DNA of 13,317 bases from Acidobacteriota bacterium (lineage in GTDB: Bacteria; Acidobacteriota; Vicinamibacteria; Vicinamibacterales; UBA8438). Positions within the stretch are counted from its first letter, which is position 1. The number at the start of each line of letters is the position of its first letter. Where the stretch lies: contig DQEK01000073.1 of assembly GCA_003533545.1 (NCBI GenBank), forward strand, positions 7,520 through 20,836, in the 5' to 3' direction. The notes beneath the pieces are model-generated. The model saw only the letters and a program-made list of their open reading frames with translations. It had not been told where the DNA came from and made no database searches. The position numbers and the translations under genes were made by a program. Shown piece after piece: positions 6,753 to 12,770 of this stretch.

Positions 6753-7582
6753 GCCGAATCGCGTGGAAGTGCAAGCAAATCGTCGTGCCCGACGGTCAGC
6801 ATAAATCGTCGTTCGGAGACGACCTCTGAACGTCGATCGGCCCACGCCGAAATCCGGTCAGACTCCTGCGGAAGTATTTCCTTAGCTGCCTCCGCCCACC
6901 CCTTGACCAGACGGTGGACAAGAGCCGCATCATCCACACCCAGACGCCAACTGCTCTGGGAGAGGTAGCACTGGTATCCCACTCGCTCGAAGGCACGCAG
7001 CGCCGCCGCCGCCGCGTCCGGACCCAACGATGGCCCCAACCCCTTGTCGCCCACTTGGTGGATACTCAGCGCGTTCCAGACCATTCGGTCGTCTGGATCT
7101 TCAACCTCAGCGCCAGGCCCGTTGTCAGCAGACCACGTGACCTCACCGTTGTAGTTCAACGCGAAGAGCGCGGCGCAACCTGCTTCAACGCACACGGCCA
7201 CCAACCGGTCCAACCACGTAGCTGACACTAGATCGAGCAGCGCCGATGCAGTCACGAGGTCCGCTCGTTCGACCGCCCGTAGTCCCTCGCTCCCAATGTC
7301 ACCCGGCACCACAGCCAATTCACAAGATGGCACGTTCACCTTCAGGTTGCCGACGGTCTGCAAATGCGCAGGATCGTGATCAACCAGGGTCCACCGCTGA
7401 GGAGAGGGCAATCGGGTAGCCAAATAACGCACATTTGAGCCGGTACCACTACCAAGATCAACCACTCTCGTCCACTCACCCCGCTTCCACGCAGCAACTA
7501 GCGGATCAATCAATTCCATGGCCCGTGACCGGTGGTCGACAGGCTCTCGCAGCGCGAGCCAATCAGCGTCAAACGTCTCCAT
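6749..7582 (-). CDS. Class I SAM-dependent methyltransferase
   Basis: The 277-residue protein has motif I V-V-D-L-G-S-G-T-G-S-N (40-50), the strand-2 acidic end L-V-D-H-D (66-70) and P-G-D-I (93-96). D-L-V-T-A-S-A-L-L-D-L-V-S follows at 108-120, the usual post-II helix region. The D-L-V-x-x-S-A-L-L-D-L-V pattern is typical of a family annotated only as class I methyltransferase, so no substrate can be assigned. The ATG at 7582 lies 14 nt inside the end of the glycosyltransferase gene (stop 7571-7569). Its own stop overlaps the next start. This double coupling argues that it acts in the same pathway as the glycosyltransferase and the membrane protein. Confidence 0.82.
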   Translation of the reverse strand: METFDADWLALREPVDHRSRAMELIDPLVAAWKRGEWTRVVDLGSGTGSNVRYLATRLPSPQRWTLVDHDPAHLQTVGNLKVNVPSCELAVVPGDIGSEGLRAVERADLVTASALLDLVSATWLDRLVAVCVEAGCAALFALNYNGEVTWSADNGPGAEVEDPDDRMVWNALSIHQVGDKGLGPSLGPDAAAAALRAFERVGYQCYLSQSSWRLGVDDAALVHRLVKGWAEAAKEILPQESDRISAWADRRSEVVSERRFMLTVGHDDLLALPRDSA

Positions 7583-8645
7583 CTGGGGTCAACTCACGCG
7601 TTGCATCGGCGAATCGCTCAGCCGCTTCGTGCCAACTCGGAAGCGTCAGGGCGCAGCGACGGGCCTCGGCGGCCATCGCGGCGCGCTGTACCGGACCTGC
7701 CGGCTCAGTCAGGAGCCCGCGCAGCGCACGCCCCAACGCCGGCACATCACCAGGGGGCACGAGCACTCGCGCACCAGGCGGCACGGTGAACGGGATCGCT
7801 CCCCCGGTAGTACTCACGATCCCCAACCCTCGCGCCAGCGCCTCGCTAAACGCCATACCGTAACCCTCGTAGTGCGACGGAAGAACGAACAGCGAGGCGC
7901 CATCATAGAAAGCCCCAAGCTCCTCTGGTCCACACGCACCGGCCAACCGAACCCGTTCCCGAAGGTCACAATCGTCGATCAGTTGTCTTACCGACGTCGC
8001 GTACACAGGTGCCAAATCGAGACTGCCCACACAGAGACAGTGCCACGCAAGGTCATCCTGATCCGCCAACGCCCTTACCAGGTCAGCCTGCGCCTTGCGC
8101 GGCGTGACCGCGCCCACGCAAAGCACACACGGTGGATCGCCGGACGCCGGACCAGCGGCTTGAGGTGCGGGGTCGGTCCCCGGGTGCACGACACGGATGC
8201 GGTCAGCGTCGACACCGTACGACTCAAGACGCTTGGCTGTAAACTCACTGGTCACCACCACGCCCGCGCACGCCCCCAACGCTTCGCGCTCAAGGCGCTC
8301 AAACCGTAGTCTGCGTTCAGCGTCGATTCCTGTCTCGTCGGCAAGCGGGTGGTGCACTAGCGAAAGGAGTCTCAGACGCGCCTGCTCGGCCCTGAGCGGT
8401 CCCGGGAGGGTTCCCATCGCCAGGCCATCTATGAGAACGCGGTCACCGGCCGGGCAGCCAGCCAGTGTCGCAACCATACTCTTTCGAGCGATAACGTCCG
8501 CCTCTGGGAACGTTCCCTCAAGCGAATGGACAACTACTCTCCACCCCAGCTTCCGCAGTCCCTGGACCACCCGCTCGTCATAGATGTAGCCGCCCGTCCG
8601 CTGGTCGATCGGCCCAGGCACCACAACATGAAGGTCGGCGCTCAC
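7569..8645 (-). CDS. GT-B glycosyltransferase, family 4
   Basis: The 358-residue protein has two Rossmann domains. The N-terminal one has a G-G-Y loop (18-20) after P-G-P. The C-terminal donor domain starts near 172 with [11 protein letters not shown], including the donor-phosphate Lys184. It also has the retaining-enzyme E-x7-E motif E-G-Y-G-M-A-F-S-E (Glu260, Glu268), followed by G-G-A-I-P (281-285). GT4 enzymes transfer a sugar from a nucleotide-sugar with retention; the donor and acceptor are unknown. There is no signal peptide or membrane helix, so it is cytosolic or peripheral. The start is GTG at 8645-8643, overlapping the TGA of the PTPS-like gene (GTGA), with an AAGGGGAGG ribosome site immediately upstream. 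The acceptor could be the modified pyrimidine/pterin or a lipid carrier. Confidence 0.88.
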   Translation of the reverse strand: MSADLHVVVPGPIDQRTGGYIYDERVVQGLRKLGWRVVVHSLEGTFPEADVIARKSMVATLAGCPAGDRVLIDGLAMGTLPGPLRAEQARLRLLSLVHHPLADETGIDAERRLRFERLEREALGACAGVVVTSEFTAKRLESYGVDADRIRVVHPGTDPAPQAAGPASGDPPCVLCVGAVTPRKAQADLVRALADQDDLAWHCLCVGSLDLAPVYATSVRQLIDDCDLRERVRLAGACGPEELGAFYDGASLFVLPSHYEGYGMAFSEALARGLGIVSTTGGAIPFTVPPGARVLVPPGDVPALGRALRGLLTEPAGPVQRAAMAAEARRCALTLPSWHEAAERFADATRELTPDGDV

Positions 8646-9040
8646 ACCTCCCCTTCATAGCTGCCCCACGCAACGTGAGATTCGTGCAAAGTCACGCAGA
8701 TGGTGTGAACTCCCCGCGCAGCATCGCCCAGTGCCCCGCTTCGTGTCGCCTCCGAAAGACGATCAAAAATAACCTTGGCAAGGAACTCGGTGGTGGTGTT
8801 CTGGTCAGCAAAAGCGGGTTCGTCGTCGAGATTTCGATATGACAACTCTTCCAGCAGCGCCTTAAGCGTGTTCCCCGCTCGACCGATGTCAACCACCAGC
8901 CCATCGGCGTCGAGTTCGGCTCTTCGAAAGGTCGCGTCAACGACGTAGGTAGCACCGTGCAACCGCTGCGCAGGCCCAAACGCTTCGCCCTGGAAACTGT
9001 GAGCGATCATAAAGTGATCCCGAACATTCAGGCTGTACAC
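8642..9040 (-). CDS. PTPS/QueD-fold protein lacking the canonical catalytic triad
   Basis: The 132-residue length matches the 6-pyruvoyltetrahydropterin synthase / 6-carboxytetrahydropterin synthase family. Visible landmarks are A-H-S (His14), R-L-H-G (His28), D-I-G-R-A (51-55, the D-F-x-x-L-K position), N-L-D-D (70-73), N-T-T-T-E-F-L-A (81-88) and H-E-S (Glu120, the pterin-anchoring Glu). The family's active-site residues are changed. C-G-R-L-H-G-H becomes A-Q-R-L-H-G-A (24-30), losing the nucleophilic Cys and one zinc His. L-D-H-K-N-L becomes L-S-Y-R-N-L (66-71), losing the Asp and His. An extra His9 in R-D-H-F may compensate as a metal ligand. It probably binds a pterin-like or diaminopyrimidine-derived ligand but catalyses something else. 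GTG 9040 is chosen because GGAGGG lies 4 nt upstream; the frame opens further upstream to 9091. It is coupled by GTGA to the glycosyltransferase. Confidence 0.82.
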   Translation of the reverse strand: MYSLNVRDHFMIAHSFQGEAFGPAQRLHGATYVVDATFRRAELDADGLVVDIGRAGNTLKALLEELSYRNLDDEPAFADQNTTTEFLAKVIFDRLSEATRSGALGDAARGVHTICVTLHESHVAWGSYEGEV

Positions 9041-9050
9041 GATTCCCTCC
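9038..9050 (-). promoter_or_regulatory. Ribosome binding site and GTG start of the PTPS-like gene
   Basis: GGAGGG (9050-9045, minus) is followed by AATC and GTG (9040-9038). The protein then begins Y-S-L-N-V-R-D-H-F, a normal first strand for this fold. The upstream in-frame GTG at 9091 would add 17 residues that look unrelated. Confidence 0.7.
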
Positions 9051-9092
9051 AAACAACCGGTTCTGACCTCTGATGTCAGCCGGCCACACACG

Positions 9093-10070
9093 CTAGTACC
9101 GGATGCGATGACACAACGTGTTACCGGGGTCCCGACTTAGAGCTGACATGACTGTCGGGAGTTCTTCGAAGCGACTCTCGCCCGTGATGAGAAGGTCGAG
9201 GCGCGGATCTCGCAGAAACCCGAGGGCTAGTGTCAGTCGGCGGGTCAGGTTCCAGCGAGCCGAACGCGAGGGTGGAATCCTCCCCACCTGACTGCTCCGT
9301 AACGTGAGTCGCCGCGAATGAAACGCCTCTCCCAACGGCAAAGACACCGGGCACGACCCGTACCAACTGGCCTCAACGATGGTCGCTTCCGTTCCCGCCA
9401 CGTCGAGTGCCGCCACCAACCCGTCTGGATCCCCACTGGCGTGGACGACCAAGTCGGCATTAGCCCCAACAGGCGGGCCCTCGCTGAACGCCACGCCGAG
9501 CCCGGCCGCCACGGCCGCCCGAGCCGGGTTGATGTCGACCAGGACAAGGTCGACACCGACAATCCGATTGCACAGCCAAGCCACGAGCAATCCGACAACC
9601 CCGCCGCCGATCACGACGATCCGGTCCCCAACCGCCGGGCTCGCATCCCACACTACATTCACGGCGGTCTCCATGTTGGCCGCCAGTACCGCCCTCTCTG
9701 GCGGCACATCGGTAGGCAACGGGACGACGGCAGCACTGGGCACGCAATACCGGTCTTGGTGAGGAAACAGACAAAACACGGACCGCCCTTCCCACTCTTT
9801 CGGCCCAGCGTCCACAACACCCACGCTGGCGTAGCCGTATTTCAGTGGTCCAGGAAACTCTCCCTCTTGGAAAGGCGCACGCATCGCCTCGTATTGCGAC
9901 GGTGGCACCTTGCCTTCAAATACCAGAGTCTCAGTGCCCCGGCTGATACTCGAATAGCAAGCGGCCACCCGCACCTCGTCTAACTGAGGCGACGCGAGAG
10001 CGGCCCGCACGATCTCGCCATGCCCGGGAGACCGGATCCAGAATTGCTGAGCGGTGATAGGCTCGGACAT
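9093..10070 (-). CDS. Zinc-less medium-chain dehydrogenase/reductase (MDR superfamily)
   Basis: The 325-residue protein has an N-terminal GroES-like domain and then a Rossmann domain with V-V-I-G-G-G-V-V-G (152-160). An acidic residue ends strand 2 in L-V-D-I-N-P (177-182), favouring NAD(H). The catalytic-zinc Cys position is replaced in Y-S-S-I-S-R-G-T-E (39-47). The usual G-H-E region reads K-Y-G-Y-A-S-V-G (77-84). The four-Cys structural zinc loop is not seen. This resembles the zinc-independent branch annotated as zinc-binding alcohol dehydrogenase and related to BchC. It would oxidise or reduce a hydroxyl/carbonyl on the pathway intermediate. The ATG at 10070 ([10 protein letters not shown]) is chosen; the longer frame to 10184 would run into the divergent gene. 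It is the first gene of the operon, 52 bp ahead of the PTPS-like start. Confidence 0.83.
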   Translation of the reverse strand: MSEPITAQQFWIRSPGHGEIVRAALASPQLDEVRVAACYSSISRGTETLVFEGKVPPSQYEAMRAPFQEGEFPGPLKYGYASVGVVDAGPKEWEGRSVFCLFPHQDRYCVPSAAVVPLPTDVPPERAVLAANMETAVNVVWDASPAVGDRIVVIGGGVVGLLVAWLCNRIVGVDLVLVDINPARAAVAAGLGVAFSEGPPVGANADLVVHASGDPDGLVAALDVAGTEATIVEASWYGSCPVSLPLGEAFHSRRLTLRSSQVGRIPPSRSARWNLTRRLTLALGFLRDPRLDLLITGESRFEELPTVMSALSRDPGNTLCHRIRY

Positions 10071-10099
10071 AGACAAACCGGCGTTGTGAACCTCAATCA

Positions 10100-10861
10100 A
10101 TGAACACAACCACGCGTCACGCCCCCAAGCCTCGCTCGGCATCGCCGATGCGTCAGGCGTGCCTGGAGGTCTGCGCCGGAGCAATCCTGATGCTTGCGGT
10201 CAGCGCAGGCGTCGCCTGGTGGTTCACACTCCCTGCAATATATCTCTTCCGAGCCGTTGCACTCTACGGTCTAGTCTCCGCACTCGTCCTCCGCCATCTC
10301 CCGTTACCGATGCCTGGCACTGGGCTCGGCCCCGCCAACAGGGTCACACTTGGTCGAGCCACGCTAGTAATTGCGCTAGCGGCACTCGTTCCGCAACCTC
10401 AAGTTGGTATCAACGGCGGCGACTGGTTCATCATCGGACTCGCGACCGTCGCGCTCTGCCTCGACGGCGTCGATGGTTGGCTCGCACGGCGGACCGGTAA
10501 CACTACCAGGTTCGGCGCCCGTTTCGACATGGAGCTCGACTCGTTACTCATGCTTGTGCTGGCCGCGCTGGTCTGGAGAAGCGGCAAGGTTCCCCTCTGG
10601 GTAATCGGACTGGGGCTACCCCGTTATGTGTTCTTTGCCGCTGGCTGGTGCTGGGCATGGCTCAGGAACCCATTGCCGGAGCGGCTTCGTCGGAAGATGG
10701 GCTGCGTGGTCCAGGGCATTACGTTGCTCGTTTGCCTAGGCCCTATCGTGCCCGAGCACCTCGCGGCCGCAGCAGCTGGCTCGACTTTCGTCCTCCTCTT
10801 GACCTCGTTCGCCGCGGATGTCGTCTGGTTGTTCCGTCGCGCCGATCCATCACGCGGGTGA
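10100..10861 (+). CDS. CDP-alcohol phosphatidyltransferase family membrane enzyme
   Basis: The 253-residue membrane protein has about six hydrophobic segments. It carries an exact CDP-OH-P signature, D-x2-D-G-x2-A-R-x8-G-x3-D-x3-D: Asp122, Asp125, Gly126, Ala129, Arg130, Gly139, Asp143 and Asp147. These enzymes exchange CMP on a CDP-alcohol (often CDP-diacylglycerol) for an alcohol or alcohol phosphate at the cytoplasmic membrane face. The first ~75 residues contain an extra hydrophobic pair before the N-R-V-T-L-G-R-A (80-87) entry into the catalytic domain. That differs from the compact PgsA and PssA housekeeping layouts. The ATG at 10100 leaves only 29 bp to the divergent MDR start; the ATG at 10148 is an alternative, and neither has a clear ribosome site. 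The acceptor is unknown. A ribityl- or other polyol-phosphate intermediate from the neighbouring pathway is a possibility. Confidence 0.85.
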   Translation: MNTTTRHAPKPRSASPMRQACLEVCAGAILMLAVSAGVAWWFTLPAIYLFRAVALYGLVSALVLRHLPLPMPGTGLGPANRVTLGRATLVIALAALVPQPQVGINGGDWFIIGLATVALCLDGVDGWLARRTGNTTRFGARFDMELDSLLMLVLAALVWRSGKVPLWVIGLGLPRYVFFAAGWCWAWLRNPLPERLRRKMGCVVQGITLLVCLGPIVPEHLAAAAAGSTFVLLLTSFAADVVWLFRRADPSRG

Positions 10862-10972
10862 CCATTTTGAGCGGCCTACAACCGCTGGTCCCGTTGCACC
10901 CAGGACACGGGCGATAGATTTGTGCTTGAATACCGTCTGGCGGATTCATGACCCTGCGTCCCGTTTTCAGCC

Positions 10973-10986
10973 AGGAGGTCTCGATG
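10973..10986 (+). promoter_or_regulatory. Strong ribosome binding site of the cupin gene
   Basis: AGGAGG at 10973-10978 lies 5 nt before ATG 10984. It sets the start at the signal peptide rather than at the in-frame ATG at 10948. The preceding gap (from 10862) holds two short hairpins (10870-10886 and 10890-10911) with no real T-tract, and no clear promoter. Confidence 0.75.
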
Positions 10987-11520
10987 CGACGACTGAAGCT
11001 CACGCTCGGCGCGCTGATGCTGACTCTGTTCCCTCTCAACACCAGCGAAGCTCAGACCGAGGGGACCTATATCACTACGTCAGACGTCACCGCCACCGAG
11101 GACGCTGCCGCCGCCCGATTGGCAGAGAGCGGCCGTACGATCAGCGACATCATGATTCGCCATGTCGATGTTGGCGACGAGCAGCTGGGGGTCGCCGTTG
11201 TGCAGCGCACCAAGCGCGAGCGAGGTGGACCGTTGCGTGGCATTGCCCACGTGAGGCTGGACGAAATCTACTACGTGCTCTCCGGCGAGGGAACGATGGT
11301 CACCGGCGGCCCGATCACCGAGACGTCGCTGTCAGAGGGGGGCATGCTCGGACCGATGCAGAGCGGGCTGATGCAGGGAGGCGCATCGCAGCGAATGGGC
11401 CCCGGCGACATCGCGATCATCCCCAAGGGCGTGCCCCACTCGTGGAGCGAAATCACGAGCGACACCATCAGCTACCTCGTGTTCCGCACAGACCCGGACA
11501 AGGTGATGGACCCGAAGTAG
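10984..11520 (+). CDS. Exported single-domain cupin protein
   Basis: The 178-residue protein begins with a clear signal peptide (M-R-R-L-K-L-T-L-G-A-L-M-L-T-L-F), with likely cleavage after S-E-A near residues 21-23. The cupin core has motif 1 as H-V-R-L-D-E followed by G-E-G (His89, Glu94, Gly101). The second His of the usual H-x-H is Arg91. Motif 2 is G-D-I-A-I-I-P-K-G-V-P-H (131-142), giving His142. Three of four classical metal ligands are therefore present. Between the motifs is an unusually Met/Gly-rich insertion (about 117-130). The fold may be enzymatic or ligand-binding in the periplasm; no substrate can be assigned. It ends 2 bp from the convergent DUF6152 stop and appears unrelated to the pyrimidine/lipid cluster on its left. 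Confidence 0.82.
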   Translation: MRRLKLTLGALMLTLFPLNTSEAQTEGTYITTSDVTATEDAAAARLAESGRTISDIMIRHVDVGDEQLGVAVVQRTKRERGGPLRGIAHVRLDEIYYVLSGEGTMVTGGPITETSLSEGGMLGPMQSGLMQGGASQRMGPGDIAIIPKGVPHSWSEITSDTISYLVFRTDPDKVMDPK

Positions 11521-11522
11521 AC

Positions 11523-11936
11523 TTACTCCCGTGCGGCAGCGGCAACCGGCGGCGCAGACCCACCAAGGAACAACCGCTCGCCGTCGGTAAGCAGGAAGTT
11601 TCGGCCGACCCCCTTAGGGGTCCCATCCTTTGCGTAATAACCCTCGACGGTGAGTTCAATCCCTATTTCCAGGGTGTTCTTTGTAACTCCGTTCCGGATG
11701 AGCTCGTTCGGGCTTCCGCCTTCAATCATCCAGGTAACCGTCGAGCCAGCATCGTCCTCGATGTCCATGTGAAACCACGAATGCGGATTGATCATCTCCC
11801 ACTTGACTAACGTGCCGGTCAGCGTCAGTGGTTTGTCGACGTCAAACTCGGCCGAGAATGCATGGTGCGCTGACACGGACGCCGCGGCCAGCAGCCCCCC
11901 AATTGCGACGGCAGCACAGGCGAGTTTCGTACCCAT
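11523..11936 (-). CDS. Exported DUF6152-family protein
   Basis: The 137-residue protein has a signal peptide ending A-S-V-S-A, followed immediately by H-H-A-F-S-A-E-F-D at the expected mature N-terminus. N-P-H-S-W-F-H (about 50-56), W-M-I-E-G-G-S-P-N and a C-terminal strand G-R-N-F-L-L-T-D-G complete the pattern I associate with DUF6152. The function is unknown. The short beta-rich domain and conserved histidines suggest a periplasmic metal- or ligand-binding role. ATG 11936 is preferred; the adjacent TTG at 11939 is also possible, with GGGAGG at 11950-11945. It is the last gene of a minus-strand operon whose upstream members are also exported. Confidence 0.8.
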   Translation of the reverse strand: MGTKLACAAVAIGGLLAAASVSAHHAFSAEFDVDKPLTLTGTLVKWEMINPHSWFHMDIEDDAGSTVTWMIEGGSPNELIRNGVTKNTLEIGIELTVEGYYAKDGTPKGVGRNFLLTDGERLFLGGSAPPVAAAARE

Positions 11937-11955
11937 CAACGTATCCTCCCAATAA

Positions 11956-12753
11956 CTATTGCGGTTGCTTGCGAAGATGGCCGTAAATCAGGTCTTCAAC
12001 AAACTCTACACACCGAAATTCGAGCAACTGCGCGTTTGGCTCCACGCGCCGGTAGAGTGGCATGCTCATGGTCCAGGGTTCGGTATAGACATTCGGGTCT
12101 TCAAGCGTAACCTCGTACCAAAGGGTCTCCGGGCTCCGCCGTGTTATACGCTCTACCACGTGCAGAGCTTCCGAATGGAAATTTCCGGACTGGTCCAACC
12201 AGGTCATGCCGTTGAACCCAGTCGTGTCTATGACCAGCGTGTCCCCCTCCCAGCTTCCGTTCGACCATCCCATCCAGCTATCGGCCGGCGCTGGCATCTG
12301 GTCCGCCATGTACACCGTGCGGACCGCTCCCGCAAACTCGTGCAGAATCATGATGTGCTCCTGACTTTGCACAATCTGGAACGGAAACGGCATGTACATA
12401 CCGCGCGGCACACCCGGAAGGTAACACTTAACCGCTGGGTCCAGCGCGAGCCGGTCGGCCCGGTTTTCGTTCCTCCGCGCAAGCGCCTCTGAGGAATAGG
12501 GGATCGCGCCCCGATCGACGACGCCCAGTCCTCCGGGCACGGCCGACAACGCCCCGAGCTCCCGTGACACGCTCGGCGCCGCCCCGTGCGGCTCGACGTC
12601 CCAGTGCGCGGTATTGAGTGCCTGCCAGATGCCGTTCAAATCCGGGTTCCCGTCCGGACCCCGTGGAGGGCGATAGTCGAGCGACTGGGCCTCAACGGAC
12701 AGGGCCAGGCCATACGTAAGGACGAGGGTGATGAAGGTCAACCGCATCTGCAT
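11956..12753 (-). CDS. Exported protein of an uncharacterised W-E-G-(D/E)-T-L-V family, copy 1
   Basis: The 265-residue protein has a signal peptide (residues 1-22, ending V-E-A). The mature part starts near R-G-P-D-G-N-P-D-L-N-G-I-W (31-43), a block common to this exported family. Further conserved pieces are K-C-Y-L-P-G-V-P-R (109-117), M-G-W-S-N-G-S-W-E-G-D-T-L-V-I-D-T (161-177), then G-F-N, and P-N-V-Y-T-E-P-W-T (220-228). No enzyme motif is recognised. From memory, genomes of Acidobacteriota and relatives carry many copies, often beside DUF6152. ATG 12753 gives a normal signal peptide; the open frame further upstream to 12861 would overlap the preceding gene. It lies 17 bp after copy 2 and 19 bp before DUF6152, so one operon is likely. 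Confidence 0.75.
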   Translation of the reverse strand: MQMRLTFITLVLTYGLALSVEAQSLDYRPPRGPDGNPDLNGIWQALNTAHWDVEPHGAAPSVSRELGALSAVPGGLGVVDRGAIPYSSEALARRNENRADRLALDPAVKCYLPGVPRGMYMPFPFQIVQSQEHIMILHEFAGAVRTVYMADQMPAPADSWMGWSNGSWEGDTLVIDTTGFNGMTWLDQSGNFHSEALHVVERITRRSPETLWYEVTLEDPNVYTEPWTMSMPLYRRVEPNAQLLEFRCVEFVEDLIYGHLRKQPQ

Positions 12754-12770
12754 TTCCACACCCCGAGCGC

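Noticed and set aside
7518..8309. Open plus-strand frame of 263 codons
   Set aside because: It is antisense to the glycosyltransferase, has an Arg/Thr/Ser-rich composition with no recognisable domain, and the opposite strand carries full GT4 motifs.
8642..9040. Queuosine or tetrahydrobiopterin pathway assignment for the PTPS-like gene
   Set aside because: The catalytic Cys, Asp and His are replaced, and no queC, queE, queF, folE or sepiapterin-reductase-like gene is in the window.
9318..9983. Open plus-strand frame of 221 codons
   Set aside because: It is antisense to the MDR dehydrogenase, which has a clear Rossmann motif.
10870..10911. Two short hairpins (AGCGG/CCGCT and CCCGT/ACGGG) after the phosphatidyltransferase gene as a terminator
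   Set aside because: The stems are five bp each and no T-run of useful length follows.
10818..11810. Open plus-strand frame of 330 codons
   Set aside because: It spans parts of three genes in other frames; its His/Arg-rich composition is typical of a shadow in GC-rich DNA, and the cupin frame has a strong ribosome site and signal peptide.
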